Shown here one piece after another: positions 1 through 6,779 of a stretch of DNA of 23,970 bases. The stretch lies in NCBI GenBank assembly GCA_902727915.1, contig CACVAU010000057.1, positions 1 to 23,970 on the forward strand, read 5' to 3'. The position numbers and the translations under genes are program-made. The first letter of the stretch is position 1. Each line of letters starts with the position of its first letter. The DNA is from an uncultured Sulfurovum sp. (GTDB lineage: Bacteria > Campylobacterota > Campylobacteria > Campylobacterales > Sulfurovaceae). The notes below the pieces were generated by a model. The model did no database searches and was not told the origin of the DNA. It worked only from the letters and a program-made list of their open reading frames with translations.

Positions 1-159
1 ATTTCAATATGTGGGGTAACTAATCCCAAAACACATTACTGTGGAGCTGTCTATTGTAACAACTACAAACAAGCACTGACAACTGTTCTTAATGAGAGAA
101 CACTCATCAACGCTATAAAGGCGAATTCTACCATAGTATACATAATTTAACGCTTGAAA
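1..159. other. Left-edge region with no recognised gene
   Basis: I recognise no gene here. A plus-strand frame is open from base 1 to a TAA at 148-150 (49 codons, Cys/Tyr/Asn-rich, like no family I know). The opposite strand is also open for about 48 codons, so neither is convincing. Bases 85-101 form a short inverted repeat (GTTCT, 7-base spacer, AGAAC). In C. jejuni the gene after ffh is rpsP; it is not here, so it is either further left or elsewhere. Confidence 0.4.
53..82 (-). promoter_or_regulatory. Possible sigma-70 promoter firing out of the left edge
   Basis: On the minus strand a -35-like TTGTCA (77-82) and a -10-like TACAAT (53-58) are separated by 18 bases. It would drive a gene beyond the left edge, on the same strand as ffh. 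This is only a motif match; Campylobacterota promoters often lack a clear -35, so the pairing may be chance. Confidence 0.3.
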
Positions 160-228
160 CTTGTAGGGTTGGGCTTTAGCCAACGTAAATCTCCATCAAT
201 AAGCATCGGCTAAAGCCAATCCTACAAG
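160..228. repeat. REPIN A: inverted pair of GTAG-headed REP hairpins
   Basis: The left arm (160-184) carries the tetranucleotide GTAG followed by a short palindrome with loop TTTA. The right arm (205-228) is a near copy in inverted orientation, with its own imperfect 6-bp hairpin (one G-T wobble) and the same TTTA loop. A 20-base spacer separates them. A GTAG head plus hairpin, doubled head to head, is the layout of REP/REPIN elements mobilised by RAYT (TnpA-REP) transposases. It lies 17 bases past the ffh stop, so the transcript could fold into a long hairpin that ends or protects the ffh mRNA. Confidence 0.75.
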
Positions 229-244
229 AAAGAAACTGAAATTC

Positions 245-1588
245 CTATCTAGGAATCCCACCACCCTGCGCTTGTTTCATCATGTCTTGCATCTGTTTCA
301 TACCACCTTTACCAGAAAGCTGTTTTGCCATTTTACCAGCATTTTTAAACTGCTTTAAAACACGATTAACATGCATTTGAGACAGCCCTGCACCAGCTGC
401 TAGTCTGCGTTTACGTGTATTGTTAAGCAATTCTGGATTCTCACGTTCTTTTGCTGTCATCGAAGAAATTAATGCACGTATCTGTTTCATTTCATCAGAA
501 TTTTCTAAATCCATGTCGCCAATTTGTTTCGCCATTCCACCCATACCTGGAATCATTCCCATAATAGACTTCATTGATCCAAGCTTTTTCATAGACTCCA
601 TCTGCTCTAAAAAGTCATTAAAGTTAAACTTACCTTTTTTGATTTTAGAAGAGAGTTGCTTGGCTTGTTTTTCATCTATAATATTTGCTGTTTTTTCAGC
701 TAAGGATTCTAAATCTCCTGAACCCATAAGACGTGAAACAATCCTGTCAGGAATAAATGTTTCAAGGTCTGGCATTTTCTCACCAGCACCAATAAAACGT
801 AATGGTACACCAACCTGATGTGCTATACCCATTGCCACACCACCTTTTGAATCACCATCAAATTTTGAAAGTACTACTCCTGTAATCCCAATCTTTTCTT
901 TAAATGTCTGCGCTGTACGAACAGCATCCATACCTGTCATGGCATCAGCAACATAAAAAAGTTCATCAGGATTGGCTACTTTTTTAACAGAAGCCAACTC
1001 ATCCATCAGCTCATCATCAATGGCTAAACGTCCAGCTGTATCAATTAATACAACATCATAAAGATCTTTTTTAGCTTTAGCCAATGCTTCTTTAACAATC
1101 GCTTCTGGTGTTTTGTTTTCATCAGCTACCAATGTCACATCTATCTGCTCACAAATTTGACGAAGTTGTTCAACAGCAGCTAAACGTTGTAAGTCGGCAG
1201 CAGCAATAAGAACTTTCTTCTTTTTTTGCTCTTTTAACATATAAGCTAATTTACCTGTTGTTGTTGTCTTACCTGAACCTTGAAGTCCAATCATTAAAAC
1301 AACAGTTGGTGGCTTTGATGCAAAAACAAAACCTTGATTTCCCTCAGCTGTCAAAATACGTGTTAAATCATTTTGAAGTGCTTTTAAAAAGTTCTCTTTC
1401 CCTACCCCATTCTCTTTCACTTCTTTTTCAACATTTGCCAAAAGTTCTTTGACTACTTTATGGTGAACATCTGCTTTAAGAAGTGATTTCTTAAGTTCAG
1501 TCAGTGCTTTTTTCAGTGCTTTTGCATCATCGTAAAAACGAATTTTATCTATAGCACCTTTAAAACTGTCGGTTAGGGTATCAAACAT
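245..1588 (-). CDS. ffh: Signal recognition particle GTPase Ffh (SRP54)
   Basis: Ffh binds the SRP RNA and the signal sequences of nascent membrane and secreted proteins and brings ribosomes to FtsY at the inner membrane. The 447-aa length is normal. An N-terminal helical N domain (about 1-85) precedes the GTPase G domain: P-loop GLQGSGKTTT at 101-110, DLQRLAA at 132-138, DTAGR at 183-187 and SKFDGDSKGG at 241-250. The C-terminal M domain (from about 300) is rich in methionine (MGMIPGMGG), as needed to hold signal peptides and RNA. The ATG at 1588 has a modest AAGAGAG ribosome site. It is last in the minus-strand block, downstream of a 38-aa miniprotein, and is followed by REPIN A. The SKFDGDSKGG form, rather than the usual TKLDGDARGG, fits Campylobacterota. 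Confidence 0.97.
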   Translation of the reverse strand: MFDTLTDSFKGAIDKIRFYDDAKALKKALTELKKSLLKADVHHKVVKELLANVEKEVKENGVGKENFLKALQNDLTRILTAEGNQGFVFASKPPTVVLMIGLQGSGKTTTTGKLAYMLKEQKKKKVLIAAADLQRLAAVEQLRQICEQIDVTLVADENKTPEAIVKEALAKAKKDLYDVVLIDTAGRLAIDDELMDELASVKKVANPDELFYVADAMTGMDAVRTAQTFKEKIGITGVVLSKFDGDSKGGVAMGIAHQVGVPLRFIGAGEKMPDLETFIPDRIVSRLMGSGDLESLAEKTANIIDEKQAKQLSSKIKKGKFNFNDFLEQMESMKKLGSMKSIMGMIPGMGGMAKQIGDMDLENSDEMKQIRALISSMTAKERENPELLNNTRKRRLAAGAGLSQMHVNRVLKQFKNAGKMAKQLSGKGGMKQMQDMMKQAQGGGIPR

Positions 1589-1622
1589 ATTATGGCTCTC
1601 TTTTTTAAATTATTATCGCGAT

Positions 1623-1643
1623 TTTAACCAAACGAGGGTTAAA
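1623..1643. promoter_or_regulatory. 7-bp inverted repeat in the ffh leader
   Basis: TTTAACC (1623-1629) and GGTTAAA (1637-1643) are perfectly complementary around a 7-base spacer. The repeat lies three bases past the miniprotein stop and just before a GATAAT-like box in front of ffh on the minus strand. No U-tract follows, so an operator or RNA-processing hairpin is as likely as a terminator. Confidence 0.35.
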
Positions 1644-1645
1644 GA

Positions 1646-1762
1646 CTAATTATCCTCATTTTTCTTATCTTTATCATCTTTTTTAGGCGATTTTAAAATA
1701 ATAAATGTGGCTACTAAAATAAGCCCATAAAGAATATAATGAATAATATTGTCTGCTGGCAT
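1646..1762 (-). CDS. 38-aa single-pass membrane miniprotein
   Basis: A short ORF between the pseudouridine synthase and ffh. It starts at ATG 1762, has a good ribosome site (AAAAGGACAG, about 7 bases upstream), and stops at TAG 1646-1648. The product begins MPADNIIHYI, continues with a hydrophobic stretch (about residues 6-23, including LYGLILVATFIIL) and ends in a highly charged Lys/Asp tail (from SPKK to NEDN). This predicts one membrane helix with a charged, probably cytoplasmic tail. It is co-directional with ffh and may share its transcript. I cannot assign a function. The ribosome site and clear membrane-helix-plus-tail layout make it a likely real gene, but conservation was not tested. 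Confidence 0.65.
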   Translation of the reverse strand: MPADNIIHYILYGLILVATFIILKSPKKDDKDKKNEDN

Positions 1763-1779
1763 GATCTGTCCTTTTTTTT

Positions 1780-1785
1780 ATTATA
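1780..1785 (-). promoter_or_regulatory. Candidate -10 box for miniprotein-ffh
   Basis: TATAAT on the minus strand, between the stop of the pseudouridine synthase gene and the miniprotein's ribosome site. A start about 7 bases downstream would leave a leader of about 12 bases. No convincing -35 is seen, which is common in Campylobacterota. Confidence 0.4.
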
Positions 1786-1798
1786 TCGCTATTTTATA

Positions 1799-2539
1799 TT
1801 ATTTATATTTAACAATATCTCTAGGCTCTTTCGCCTCAAATGCATACCCTAAAAGAGAAATGGCTTTTGCATGTAACAAGATTCTTTTTGAACGTGTTAC
1901 GGAACCATAACGTTCATCACCCACAATAGGATGACCAATAGAAGCAAGATGCACACGAATTTGGTGTGTTCGTCCTGTTAAAATTTCAATTTCAACTTTT
2001 GATTTTTTCCCTTGTATCTCTAAAGGTTTTACAATGGTTACAGCAGGTCGTCCACGTTCTTCATTGATTTCAGAAAAAGCCTTTCCTCCCTGCTTATGGG
2101 TTGCAATAGGAGCATCTATCTTTATCTCTTCACAAAAAACACCTTCAATCCATGCGACATAACGTTTTTTAACTTTTCTTTGTTTAAATGCTGAAATTGC
2201 ATCTTTTAAAAACTCTTCATTCCTCGCCAAAAGTAACACCCCCGAAGTATCACGGTCAAGACGGTGAATCAGTTCTGTATTATCCTCTTCTATTGCTTCT
2301 GCTAACTCATAAGTATCTAAAAGAGCTGGTTTATTAATCGCAACAACATTGTCATCTTGATAAATAATTTTAACATTATCTAAAGTTTCAACACGGAAAA
2401 AAGTATCATTGGGCATTGGAGCCCTTGCTACCTTAATTTTTTTGTCAAGGTAATACACCAATCCACGATCAATTAAATCTTTTGCCTTTTTATTTGAAAT
2501 CCCCTCTTGTACTGCTAATATTTTATACGCTTTTTCCAT
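1799..2539 (-). CDS. RluA-family RNA pseudouridine synthase
   Basis: It isomerises uridine to pseudouridine in rRNA or tRNA; the exact target cannot be read from the sequence. The family signature HRLDRDTSG lies at 92-100, with the catalytic aspartate at 95, and GRTHQIRVHL at 189-198 is the second hallmark. The first 50 residues look like a small S4-type RNA-binding segment. At 246 aa it is shorter than E. coli RluC/RluD (about 320 aa). Its ATG is one base past the waaA stop, so it is coupled to waaA, as in the matching Campylobacter locus (Cj0708 next to kdtA). The ribosome site AAAGAG lies inside the last waaA codons. RluA family is sure, the subfamily is not. Confidence 0.92.
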   Translation of the reverse strand: MEKAYKILAVQEGISNKKAKDLIDRGLVYYLDKKIKVARAPMPNDTFFRVETLDNVKIIYQDDNVVAINKPALLDTYELAEAIEEDNTELIHRLDRDTSGVLLLARNEEFLKDAISAFKQRKVKKRYVAWIEGVFCEEIKIDAPIATHKQGGKAFSEINEERGRPAVTIVKPLEIQGKKSKVEIEILTGRTHQIRVHLASIGHPIVGDERYGSVTRSKRILLHAKAISLLGYAFEAKEPRDIVKYK

Positions 2540-2540
2540 T

Positions 2541-3722
2541 TTATAACTCTTTCTTAATAGATTCTAATATTGGAGAAATATCTGTTCTCTGTATTATTTT
2601 TGTGTTAATTAATTGTCCATGTTGTTGTAATCGTCTTGCTAGGGTAAATTCTGAAACAATGGCAATTCCCTCAATCATAGAAAAAATATCTCTTTGATTA
2701 AAGTAGTGTTCACCTGAAATAATCTTACAACCAAACTGTGCAGCTTCAGCAGCATTATGTCCACCAACTTGAGCAAAAGCACCCCCTAAAATCACAATAT
2801 CTGAGATAGCATAAATATTAACCAGTTCGCCCAAAACATCTGCCACGATAATATCTGAATTTAAAGCTTCACTTTCTGAATATTTATGCCAAGAATAATG
2901 TTCAGTAATCGCACATGATTCAACCATCTTTATAACATCATCAAAACGTTCAGGATGCCTAGGGACTAAAATAAGTCTGGCTAAAGGTTCTTCCTCTTTT
3001 AACTTGACAAAAGCATCTAAAATTAATGCTTCTTCCCCATCGTGTGTACTTGCACCACAAAGCAATAAGTTTTTTGGTTTAGTCAGTTCTTTCGTTGCTT
3101 TTGGTATATCTGCCAATTTAATATTACCAATAACCTTAATATTTTTTGCACCCAACAAAGCCAAACGTTCTTTATCGAGTTCACTTTGAGCATAAACTTC
3201 ATCAATATGTCTAAAAATCATCTTATAGAACCAAGCTATTCTTTTATATTTTGGAAAAGAACGATTACTCATCCGTGCATTAATAAGGATTGTTTTAGCA
3301 CCTCGACTCTTAGCTAAAGCAAACAACAAATACCAAAATTCAGCCTCCATTACTAAAAGAACTTTTTGAGGTTTCAACCATGAGAACAGTAAAATCTCAA
3401 AAGGTAAGTATCGACTCTGATCTGCTTGTTTTAAAGAAATAGCTTCATGTCCAGTTTGGGTTGTTGTACTTAAACGTAAACTCTCATTTGGCAAAGCATC
3501 CAACAAAGGATAAATCGCCCGTGCTTCTCCAAAACTACAGACATGAAACCAAATACCATTTTCCTTAAAAGATTCATTCTTCTTTAAAAAAAATCTTGCT
3601 GGAATAGAGGCTTTATATTTGATTTTACGTTTTAAAAAAAAGTAAAGAAAAGGGAGAGTAATAACATAGATAACTATAAAAAGCACTGTATAAAAGACAA
3701 AGAATATTTTATCTAATATCAT
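2541..3722 (-). CDS. waaA: 3-deoxy-D-manno-octulosonic acid (Kdo) transferase WaaA
   Basis: WaaA (KdtA) adds Kdo from CMP-Kdo to the lipid A precursor on the cytoplasmic face of the inner membrane, a required step for LPS/LOS. The chosen ATG at 3722 gives 393 aa and has AAAGAG six bases upstream. An upstream in-frame TTG at 3755 would add 11 residues but has no ribosome site and lies in a likely terminator's T-run. One N-terminal membrane helix (about 5-30) is followed by a GT-B glycosyltransferase: SFGEA (63-67, catalytic-base Glu66), an EAEFW motif, GASTHDGEE, VPRHPERF, and the CMP-Kdo-binding GGHNAAEAAQFG segment near the C-terminus. Whether it adds one or two Kdo units cannot be told from the sequence. 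Confidence 0.95.
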   Translation of the reverse strand: MILDKIFFVFYTVLFIVIYVITLPFLYFFLKRKIKYKASIPARFFLKKNESFKENGIWFHVCSFGEARAIYPLLDALPNESLRLSTTTQTGHEAISLKQADQSRYLPFEILLFSWLKPQKVLLVMEAEFWYLLFALAKSRGAKTILINARMSNRSFPKYKRIAWFYKMIFRHIDEVYAQSELDKERLALLGAKNIKVIGNIKLADIPKATKELTKPKNLLLCGASTHDGEEALILDAFVKLKEEEPLARLILVPRHPERFDDVIKMVESCAITEHYSWHKYSESEALNSDIIVADVLGELVNIYAISDIVILGGAFAQVGGHNAAEAAQFGCKIISGEHYFNQRDIFSMIEGIAIVSEFTLARRLQQHGQLINTKIIQRTDISPILESIKKEL

Positions 3723-3753
3723 ACCAAGCTCTTTGATAAAAGTTTGATGAAAC

Positions 3754-3774
3754 AAAAAAAGCGATTACGCTTCT
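3754..3774 (-). terminator. Small intrinsic terminator overlapping a stop codon
   Basis: On the minus strand AAGCG-TAAT-CGCTT is followed by a run of seven T in total. A G-U and an A-U pair can extend the 5-bp stem. The TAA stop of the zinc-ribbon gene lies in the loop. It would separate waaA from the genes upstream. The stem is short, so termination may be partial. Confidence 0.5.
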
Positions 3775-4484
3775 TCTGCTTGAGTTTCTAAATGCATGAT
3801 ACGACCACAATGAGGACAAGTAAGAAGCTCTTCCGACTTAATTAATGTGGCATAAGTATTATCATTTAATTTCATGAAACATCCATAACATGCCTGTTTT
3901 CTAACAGGAACCACAGCTGTGTTTTTAGCCCAAATACGAATTTTTTCATAAAATGAAAGAATCTTCATATCTATTGCCATTGTCTTAGTATTGCGCTCTT
4001 CAAAAAGTTTCCCTTTATCAGCGTCAATAGAGGCCATTTTTTCAGCAACTTCAGTAGCTACTTTTTCATATTCAGCATTTGCTTTTTCAAGCTCTTCATT
4101 TACAGCTTCAATTTCAGATGTTTTTAACGCAACAATGCTCTCTTGTCTTTCAATCTCAGAATTAGCATGACCTAGCTTTTCTTTCGCCAATTCAGCTTCC
4201 ATAGAAAGTGCTTTCATCTCTTTTTCAGTCTTCACTTCTTTTTCTTTAGCAACACCCAACGTCATTTGTTCATTCAAAGCTTTAATTTGTTCTTCATAAG
4301 AAGCAACACTTTCATTAGCTTTTGTAATTGTTGCATTGATTTCAGCCATTCTCTCAACAATTTCATCTCTTTTAGTTGCTCTTCTCGCTACTTTTTTCTG
4401 TGCTGTATCAATAAGTGGCGTAAAATCATCAATTGACTTGTCTAATTTTGAAAGTTCTATTAACTCTTCTAAATGTTTATTCAA
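3765..4484 (-). CDS. Coiled-coil protein with C-terminal C4 zinc ribbon
   Basis: A 239-aa protein of the C4-type zinc-ribbon family (CT398/Cj0706-like). Residues 1-180 are almost wholly charged heptad-like sequence, expected to form a long antiparallel coiled-coil hairpin. The end carries four cysteines as two knuckles, C199-x2-C202 and C223-x2-C226, that should bind one zinc. CT398 in Chlamydia has been linked to sigma-54 and secretion proteins; whether that holds here is unknown. The start codon is TTG, supported by a strong ribosome site (AAAGGA at 4491-4496, six bases before it) and by the lack of another in-frame start before residue 46. It follows the Nif3-like gene and ends in the small terminator at 3754-3774. 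Confidence 0.88.
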   Translation of the reverse strand: MNKHLEELIELSKLDKSIDDFTPLIDTAQKKVARRATKRDEIVERMAEINATITKANESVASYEEQIKALNEQMTLGVAKEKEVKTEKEMKALSMEAELAKEKLGHANSEIERQESIVALKTSEIEAVNEELEKANAEYEKVATEVAEKMASIDADKGKLFEERNTKTMAIDMKILSFYEKIRIWAKNTAVVPVRKQACYGCFMKLNDNTYATLIKSEELLTCPHCGRIMHLETQAEEA

Positions 4485-4541
4485 TCTCTATCCTTTGGGG
4501 TTTAAAACGTCATTATGCAGTCCCTATTTGTCTAACATAAG

Positions 4542-5264
4542 CTATGATAATTCAAATGGGTTTTGTGATTGCGAAATTATACCTAAAATTCCTAAATTTT
4601 CTAATTCTAGTTTTAAAACATCCACAAAAAATTGTTCACTCTCATAATGCCCAATGTCTACCATCATTAAATTTTGACTCATCGCTTTCATTGCATCGTG
4701 ATATTTTATATCACCTGTTAAAAAACAATCAGCATCAACTTCATCCATTAATGAGGCACCAGCACCTGTTGTTAAAGCAATGGAAGTTATTTTTGCTTTA
4801 GGCGAAACCACACGTAAAGTTTCCAGTCCTAATTTACGTTTTAATAAATTTAATAACTCATCTTTAGACCAAGAGCCCGTTACCTTACAAACAAAATCAT
4901 TTTGAAACTCTTTTTTAAAGCCCAGAACCTTTTCAAATACATAAGCATTTAAATGCGTTTTATCAAAGTTCGTATGCATCGCAATGAGTGAAAGATTTTT
5001 CTTTACCATTATCTCTAAAAGATTAGCCGGGTAAACAGAAAAATCAAGCTCTTTGAGTCCAGAAAAAATAAGAGGGTGATGGACTAAAAAAAGTGTATTT
5101 TCTTGAGCCGACGCTAACGTCTCTTTATCTAGGTCTAATCCTAAAGCAATATGTTTAAATTCTCGTTCCATATCACCAACAAGGAGACCAGAGTTGTCCC
5201 ATTTTTCTTGCAGGTCAAAAGGACTTAAGGTATTTAGTTGTTGGTATATCTCTGATATTTTCAT
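4542..5264 (-). CDS. Nif3-like dinuclear metal-centre protein (YbgI family)
   Basis: A 240-aa member of the Nif3/YbgI family, which forms toroidal hexamers with a two-metal site. Some members are reported to act on GTP cyclohydrolase I-type reactions or radicals, but the general role is unsettled. The expected ligand motifs are present: HHP at 62-64, HTNFD at 97-101 (His97, Asp101), and GHYESE at 205-210 (His206, Glu210). An ATG at 5264 is chosen because the longer open frame (to 5336) begins inside REPIN B and adds 24 residues with no family match. The ribosome site is weak. It lies between glyQ and the zinc-ribbon gene, the order also seen in Campylobacter. Confidence 0.9.
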   Translation of the reverse strand: MKISEIYQQLNTLSPFDLQEKWDNSGLLVGDMEREFKHIALGLDLDKETLASAQENTLFLVHHPLIFSGLKELDFSVYPANLLEIMVKKNLSLIAMHTNFDKTHLNAYVFEKVLGFKKEFQNDFVCKVTGSWSKDELLNLLKRKLGLETLRVVSPKAKITSIALTTGAGASLMDEVDADCFLTGDIKYHDAMKAMSQNLMMVDIGHYESEQFFVDVLKLELENLGILGIISQSQNPFELS

Positions 5265-5274
5265 TTTTGAATTC

Positions 5275-5348
5275 CGTAGGGTGCGATTGCCATCGCACCG
5301 TATAATATTAATTTTAAAGAGATGGTGTGATAGCAATCACACCCTACG
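5275..5348. repeat. REPIN B: inverted pair of GTAG-headed REP hairpins
   Basis: Two 25-base arms, 5275-5299 and 5324-5348, are inverted copies with three differences, all transitions. Each arm holds GTAG directly before a perfect 8-bp hairpin with a 4-base loop: GGTGCGAT-TGCC-ATCGCACC on the left and GGTGTGAT-AGCA-ATCACACC on the right. A 24-base AT-rich spacer separates them. The difference GCG/ATCGC versus GTG/ATCAC keeps pairing in both stems, so the changes are compensatory. The palindrome differs from that of REPIN A. The outer edge of the right arm supplies the TAG stop of glyQ, and the left arm sits 11 bases before the Nif3-like start. Confidence 0.85.
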
Positions 5349-6237
5349 TGTTTACACGCTTATTTCGTTCTTCTTCTTGCTCTTTATACAATTTCGCACA
5401 CCCAATAGAGAGTTCACGAACCTTCAAAATATAATTCTGACGTTGTGCTTGTGAAATGGCTTTTCGTGCATCCAAAACATTAAAAGCATGAGAAGCAACC
5501 ATACACTGATCATACGCTGGAAGAGGTAAACCTTCATCTAAACACAATTTACATTCAGCAGAAGCATCATCAAAATCTTTTAAAAGTTTTTCAACATTTG
5601 CCACTTCAAAATGGTACTTAGAGAACTCGTACTCACTCTCTTTATGCACATCTGCATAAGTGGTTACCTCATCACCTTGTCGGTTCCAAACAATGTCAAA
5701 TACCGACTCAACCCCTTGCAAGTACATTGCTAAACGTTCCGTACCATAAGTAATCTCAACAGCCACAGGATCACAAGCAATTCCTCCAACTTGTTGAAAG
5801 TAAGTAAACTGTGTTACTTCCATTCCATCAAGCCAAACTTCCCAACCAAGACCCCAAGCACCAAGTGTTGGAGATTCCCAGTTATCTTCCACAAAACGAA
5901 TGTCATGCTCTTGTAAATTAAGTCCTAAATACTCTAAAGATTTTAAATAAAGCTCTTGAATATTGTCAGGACTTGGTTTAATTAGAGCTTGAAACTGATA
6001 ATAAGCTCCCAATCTATTTGGGTTCTCACCATAACGTCCATCAGTAGGTCGTCTACTTGGTGCTACATAAGCTGCTGCCCATGGTTTAGAATCTAAACTT
6101 CTAAGTAATGTCGCTGGGTGAAATGTCCCTGCTCCTGCTGGTATATCATAAGGCTGAACAATATTACATCCTTGTTCTGCCCAAAATTGTTGTAGTTTTA
6201 GTAGTATTTCACTAAAAGTTAATGCATTTGTATTCAT
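5344..6237 (-). CDS. glyQ: Glycyl-tRNA synthetase alpha subunit
   Basis: The alpha chain of the bacterial alpha2-beta2 class II glycyl-tRNA synthetase; it carries the site that activates glycine and charges tRNA-Gly. Family blocks are easy to see: GAGTFHPAT (35-43), [16 protein letters not shown] (60-75), [10 protein letters not shown] (117-126), [10 protein letters not shown] (140-149) and [10 protein letters not shown] (161-170). The second of two close ATGs (6237) is chosen because AAAAGGA (6243-6249) lies five bases upstream; this gives 297 aa. The ATG at 6243 overlaps that ribosome site. The start overlaps the stop of the upstream 180-aa gene (TAATG), and the TAG stop is the head of REPIN B. 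glyS is not in the window. Confidence 0.97.
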   Translation of the reverse strand: MNTNALTFSEILLKLQQFWAEQGCNIVQPYDIPAGAGTFHPATLLRSLDSKPWAAAYVAPSRRPTDGRYGENPNRLGAYYQFQALIKPSPDNIQELYLKSLEYLGLNLQEHDIRFVEDNWESPTLGAWGLGWEVWLDGMEVTQFTYFQQVGGIACDPVAVEITYGTERLAMYLQGVESVFDIVWNRQGDEVTTYADVHKESEYEFSKYHFEVANVEKLLKDFDDASAECKLCLDEGLPLPAYDQCMVASHAFNVLDARKAISQAQRQNYILKVRELSIGCAKLYKEQEEERNKRVNT

Positions 6238-6779
6238 TAACATCCTTTTTTTTCTAATATTTTAATTAAATCTTTACAAGCCACAAACTTATCTTTTGAT
6301 TTCGCTTTTTTTAAATCAAATACTTTTGTTAAAAGATTGTCTATAGGTTCCCCACTTTGACAATAAAGATAAATTGTTATTGCATTTTTAACTTTTTTAT
6401 TACAAAAATCATCATCACCACATAAAATGAAAGTTGTATCTTTTACTTTATCCACAGATGAGATCGTTTTCTCATAAAGAGATTGATACATTAATTTCTT
6501 TTTAACTTCCTTATCCAACTTTGATATTCTTTGTAAAAAATCATCACTTATCTCTCCGTTTACAGGTTTAAGATAACTATCTATTTCTATACCTGCTAAA
6601 CGATAATAGTCTAATAAAAAACTTTTTTCTTCAATAAAAATATATTTATCATCACATTCTAGTACATTATCAACTGAAGACATAGATTTATCACTTTTAT
6701 AAGCATCTAAATCTAAAGGCTTTAAGTCTTTGAGTGAGAGGCAACATCCTTCTGTTAATTTACTTAAAGATATTCCCAC
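6237..6779 (-). CDS. Partner of AAA ATPase; candidate PD-(D/E)XK nuclease
   Basis: I do not recognise this 180-aa protein as a named family. It starts with GTG at 6779, with AGAGGA (6786-6791) six bases upstream, and overlaps the end of the ATPase gene by 16 bases, so the two are almost surely co-translated. An Asp at 37 (SSVDNVLE) is followed after 12 residues by E50-E51-K52 at the end of a hydrophobic strand (YIFIEEKSF). D-x12-E-x-K matches the core of PD-(D/E)XK nucleases. The rest is Lys-rich and helical, with cysteines at 12, 13, 120, 126, 140, 168 and 180. No signal or membrane segment is seen. Composition is very AT-rich (13 G+C in 60 bases at 6241-6300). A nuclease effector is inference; a non-catalytic adaptor is the main alternative. 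Confidence 0.8.
   Translation of the reverse strand: MGISLSKLTEGCCLSLKDLKPLDLDAYKSDKSMSSVDNVLECDDKYIFIEEKSFLLDYYRLAGIEIDSYLKPVNGEISDDFLQRISKLDKEVKKKLMYQSLYEKTISSVDKVKDTTFILCGDDDFCNKKVKNAITIYLYCQSGEPIDNLLTKVFDLKKAKSKDKFVACKDLIKILEKKGC

Noticed and set aside
420..818. 132-aa plus-strand ORF opposite ffh
   Set aside because: A shadow of the Ffh M-domain coding strand; Ser/Ile/Phe-rich, with no ribosome site or family features.
241..1588. Ffh motifs SKFDGDSKGG and DLQRLAA as unusual GTPase changes
   Set aside because: These forms are usual for Ffh in Campylobacterota as far as I recall, so they reflect lineage rather than novelty.
3723..3755. TTG start for waaA at 3755
   Set aside because: No ribosome site, located in the T-run of a terminator; ATG 3722 has AAAGAG at ideal spacing.
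5265..5336. N-terminal extension of the Nif3-like protein to 5336
   Set aside because: The extra 24 residues are translated from the REPIN, have no ribosome site and precede the family's normal MKISEIY start.
5324..5343. TGTGA-N6-TCACA, a match to the E. coli CRP consensus, in the right arm of REPIN B
   Set aside because: It is explained by the REP hairpin, lies at the end of glyQ rather than at a promoter, and the paired arm breaks the consensus (TGCGA/TCGCA).
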